DNA from: JBHPCZ01 sp042573625
Lineage (GTDB): Bacteria; Desulfobacterota; Desulfobacteria; Desulfobacterales; UBA11574
Direction: 5' to 3'
Assembly (NCBI GenBank): GCA_042573625.1
Contig: JBHPCZ010000081.1
Coordinates: 1-15,598, forward strand
DNA length: 15,598 nucleotides
Shown here: one piece after another, positions 13,706 to 15,598 of the stretch
Layout of the letters: each line of letters opens with the position of its first letter
How positions within the stretch are numbered: position 1 is the stretch's first letter
Made by a program: the position numbers and the translations under genes
The notes under the pieces: model-generated
Told to the model about the DNA's origin: nothing
The model's database searches: none
Seen by the model: the letters and a program-made list of their open reading frames with translations, nothing else

Positions 13706-14482
13706 TTAATAAAAGGTTACTTTCCAAGCTTCTGTTAAATTAGCAGAAAATTTAGGGGCCCCATCCTTTAATATTACAATTTTTGAAGGTTCAAAATACC
13801 AACTTTCACGGTTAACGGTTCCAACAAGTGACATTGTAAGACCCTTTAATTTCGCTAATTCTAAAAATCTTTTAGCAACATTAAGTGGCATGGGAAAGTA
13901 TCTTAATACTATTTTTCCATATTTTAAATTTATTTCAAACACTGGACGCGCCCTTACACCGTGAGGATTATATGCTTTCATAGGAAGGGAATATGTTTCA
14001 CCTTCAAAACCATACGACTCTCCATGAGCCTTTAACATGGCAAAGTAGGAACAGTGGCTAACCTTACCAAAAGGTATACTTATATAATCCCACACCTCCC
14101 TATCTGCTATGTATTCAGCGTTAATTTCCTCATTCGATAAAGGAAAACGTATGTCATATAAATTTGACAGATATTCATCCAATTGTTGTTGGTTTTTTGT
14201 ACGAACTTTCTTTGCGTTATTAATTATAGGTGAAATTCTCGATTGATATTCCTCAGTAGTTTCAAATATACTTTTTTGGGGTAATCTTATCTTTATCATG
14301 TCGGATTGTATTATTTTATACATGTCACTAATATCTGTTGAAACTCTTGAGCACCAATTGTCTGCGCTAAAGACTTTTGCTCCCCCCTGCATTGATTCAA
14401 TTGCGTAACATAAATGCCCAGAAATAAAGACAAAAACTAAGGGCGAAAGTAGATACCCAAGCAAAGAGAAGCACTTTTTCAT
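13706..14482 (-). CDS. Secreted protein of unknown function
   Basis: This 258-residue protein has a clear signal peptide (MKKCFSLLGYLLSPLVFVFI, then SGHLCYA) with likely cleavage before IES at about residue 28. The mature chain is soluble and probably periplasmic. It contains FETTEEYQSRISPIINNAKK (about 73-92), a helical motif seen in several exported hypothetical proteins, and a beta-rich C-terminal half with RPVFEINLKYGKIVLRYFPM. I do not recognise a family. AAGGAGAATCAACC precedes the ATG, an excellent ribosome binding site, so this gene is probably expressed. It is clearly AT-rich compared with the GC-rich genes at 7.3-8.7 kb. No neighbour suggests its role. Confidence 0.65.
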   Translation of the reverse strand: MKKCFSLLGYLLSPLVFVFISGHLCYAIESMQGGAKVFSADNWCSRVSTDISDMYKIIQSDMIKIRLPQKSIFETTEEYQSRISPIINNAKKVRTKNQQQLDEYLSNLYDIRFPLSNEEINAEYIADREVWDYISIPFGKVSHCSYFAMLKAHGESYGFEGETYSLPMKAYNPHGVRARPVFEINLKYGKIVLRYFPMPLNVAKRFLELAKLKGLTMSLVGTVNRESWYFEPSKIVILKDGAPKFSANLTEAWKVTFY

Positions 14483-14979
14483 GGTTGATTCTCCTTTTTG
14501 GTTCTTAAATTTGAAATGGCCCCGATAATGATAACCTCCGAATGAGGTTAAACGATTAAGAAATTAATGAAAGAAAGAATAAAATAGAAAATGAGGAGCA
14601 AGTCGAAAATAAGGTCAGCAGAATAGATGTTTCACAATGGAAACTTAGCAGAGATTGAGACCAGATTTCAAAAAAGATCCAATATTTAGTGCTTTATTAT
14701 ATGAGACGTTTCAAGTCAATTGATAATTCTAAATCATATCAGAGATTTATATCCTACTATTGTGGTATGAATTGGTAAGATGTCTTGATGGAGAAAATGA
14801 GTGAGAAAAACTACAGATAACTTACTCACAACAACAGATGAATTACAGATATCATATCTTGCTGATGTCAAGTCAAGTAAATCTCGATTTAGACTATTGT
14901 CAAATCATCTTCGTCCACCGACATCTAATAATATTGCCTAATTTTAGTATAAACCCGTGAATATTCATTTTGTTTACGC
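14483..14979. other. Intergenic region upstream of the secreted protein
   Basis: These 497 AT-rich bases hold a small hairpin (AACCTC/GAGGTT, 14531-14548) 49 bp before the secreted-protein start on the coding strand and a possible tiny plus-strand frame at 14801-14941. No convincing promoter or terminator is visible. Confidence 0.4.
14801..14941 (+). CDS. Possible small protein, very uncertain
   Basis: A 46-codon frame starts at GTG with GGAG seven bases upstream and ends in TAA. The product begins MRKTTDNLLTTTDELQISYL and ends RPPTSNNIA. It would be the only plus-strand gene in the window. An open frame this short is not rare by chance in AT-rich DNA, and I recognise no family. Confidence 0.2.
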   Translation: MRKTTDNLLTTTDELQISYLADVKSSKSRFRLLSNHLRPPTSNNIA

Positions 14980-15309
14980 TCAAAAGATGTCTTCCGATTT
15001 GACCATAATGAGCATCATCTTAAATCTTTTAACCGCATTCAACGCATGCGGTTCATTGGCCGGCATGATGATCATTTCGCCCTGCTTTAAATTAAACGGT
15101 TTGCCGGAAATCTTAATCTCCACCTCGCCGTCCAGAACTTGCACCATGGCGTCAAACGGCGCGGTATGCTCACTCAGGCCCTCCCCCTGGTCAAATGCAA
15201 ACAGCGATACAGTGCCGGTCTTCTTTTTGATGACGGTTCTGCTCACCACGTTACCATCTTGATAATCAACCATATCTGCCAAAGAAACGGGTTTTAAATC
15301 ATCACTCAT
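14980..15309 (-). CDS. Single-domain cupin protein
   Basis: This 109-residue small cupin has GEGLSEHTAPFDAMVQVLDG (42-61) as motif 1, with His48 present but the usual second His and Glu missing. GEMIIMPANEPHALNAVKRF (77-96) is motif 2 with His88. The metal site is therefore incomplete, as in many small cupins annotated only by fold. Possible roles are sugar or metal binding or a simple enzyme; none can be assigned. AGGAG lies seven bases before the ATG at 15307-15309. A hairpin (15325-15350) sits just upstream of the ribosome binding site and could affect translation. Confidence 0.88.
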   Translation of the reverse strand: MSDDLKPVSLADMVDYQDGNVVSRTVIKKKTGTVSLFAFDQGEGLSEHTAPFDAMVQVLDGEVEIKISGKPFNLKQGEMIIMPANEPHALNAVKRFKMMLIMVKSEDIF

Positions 15310-15324
15310 CTTTTTTCTCCTATA

Positions 15325-15350
15325 CCGAATCGAGCTAAACCTCTATTCGG
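15325..15350 (-). promoter_or_regulatory. Hairpin ahead of the cupin ribosome binding site
   Basis: CCGAAT and ATTCGG form a perfect 6-bp stem with a 14-base loop, three bases upstream of the AGGAG of the cupin gene. GTTATCG lies directly outside it at 15352-15358 and resembles a degenerate attC box, but the segment is too short for a normal site. Confidence 0.35.
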
Positions 15351-15500
15351 CGTTATCGGTTATTCCTTTATCCGCTATCCACTTAAAAGATCCAAGGACG
15401 AGATTACATCTCGCACCTATTAGAGATAATTGGAGACTGCTTGTGTCACATTCAATTAGGCTCTGTCTAATCACGGTGTTTGTGAACGGCCCCTGGTTTG

Positions 15501-15598
15501 TCAGATATATTGCCGGAGCAGATTGTCTCGAAGGGGGTTGTCACAGTTCTTTACCGCTTCATACAGCGCGTTTTTGTCCAGAGTCAAACGGTGCAGCG
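15501..15598 (-). CDS. C-terminal end of an unidentified protein (partial)
   Basis: The minus-strand frame entering from the right edge encodes about 32 residues ending in a TGA at 15501-15503: LHRLTLDKNALYEAVKNCDN followed by PLRDNLLRQYI. It is open throughout and looks like real helical protein, but it is too short for me to name the family. The 190-bp gap to the cupin start contains a CGAGAT/ATCTCG hairpin (15399-15413). Confidence 0.5.
   Translation of the reverse strand, partial: LHRLTLDKNALYEAVKNCDNPLRDNLLRQYI

Noticed and set aside
13650..13720. Short minus-strand frame ending LLLIMTAVLMAVIRRKNKTG, like a membrane-sorting tail
   Set aside because: It begins inside the end of the secreted-protein gene in another frame, has no sorting motif such as PEP, and is too short.
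15440..15500. GGCTCTGTCTAATCACGG next to the partial gene as an insertion-sequence end
   Set aside because: It felt familiar, but no inverted partner is in the window and the partial protein was not recognised as a transposase.
1..15598. CRISPR arrays, tRNA and rRNA genes
   Set aside because: I saw no regular spaced direct repeats and no cloverleaf or rRNA sequence on either strand.

Overview
The window looks like a gene-poor, repeat-rich accessory stretch of a Gram-negative bacterial chromosome. A Desulfobacterota (former Deltaproteobacteria) host is plausible. That rests on the style of the hybrid histidine kinase, the lipoproteins, the DUF4124 protein and the types of palindromic repeat, not on any marker gene, so confidence is moderate to low. 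Every convincing gene lies on the minus strand. GC content changes abruptly from gene to gene: the EcsC, acyltransferase and lipoprotein genes are GC-rich, while the 13.7-14.5 kb secreted-protein gene is AT-rich. This suggests a mosaic of acquired pieces.

Region 1-5.3 kb: a run of small, functionally unrelated genes in one orientation: a DMT-type efflux transporter, a DinB-fold protein, an EcsC-family protein, a DUF4124-ankyrin protein, a small membrane protein, a DUF3795 cysteine-rich protein, a frameshifted membrane gene and a GNAT acetyltransferase. Four intergenic segments carry paired 7-bp boxes resembling integron core sites around imperfect stems, placed at or soon after stop codons. 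The best reading is a decayed or mobile gene-cassette array of integron type. No integrase is visible in the window.

Region 5.3-8.9 kb: a zinc-ribbon membrane protein, a small unknown protein, a RelE/ParE-type toxin with its ParD-like antitoxin and a candidate autoregulated promoter, a DUF374-like acyltransferase and a lipoprotein. These are separated by several palindromic elements. One is a 189-bp element with 18-bp terminal inverted repeats; another is a family of about 34-bp repeats containing ATGGRCG.

Region 8.9-11.8 kb: one large soluble hybrid sensor kinase. Its order is two MshEN-like motifs, GAF, PAS, PAS, HisKA/HATPase, REC, with all phosphotransfer residues intact.

Region 11.8-15.6 kb: mostly non-coding. 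It holds an ORF6N-domain pseudogene with one frameshift and one in-frame stop, a strongly palindromic segment at 13.1-13.25 kb, a secreted protein of unknown function, a cupin protein and the C-terminal end of an unidentified protein at the right edge.

The genes do not form one pathway. The only clear functional unit is the toxin-antitoxin pair. I did not find convincing evidence of a new multi-gene system; the cassette-like organisation and the repeat families are the most interesting signals.
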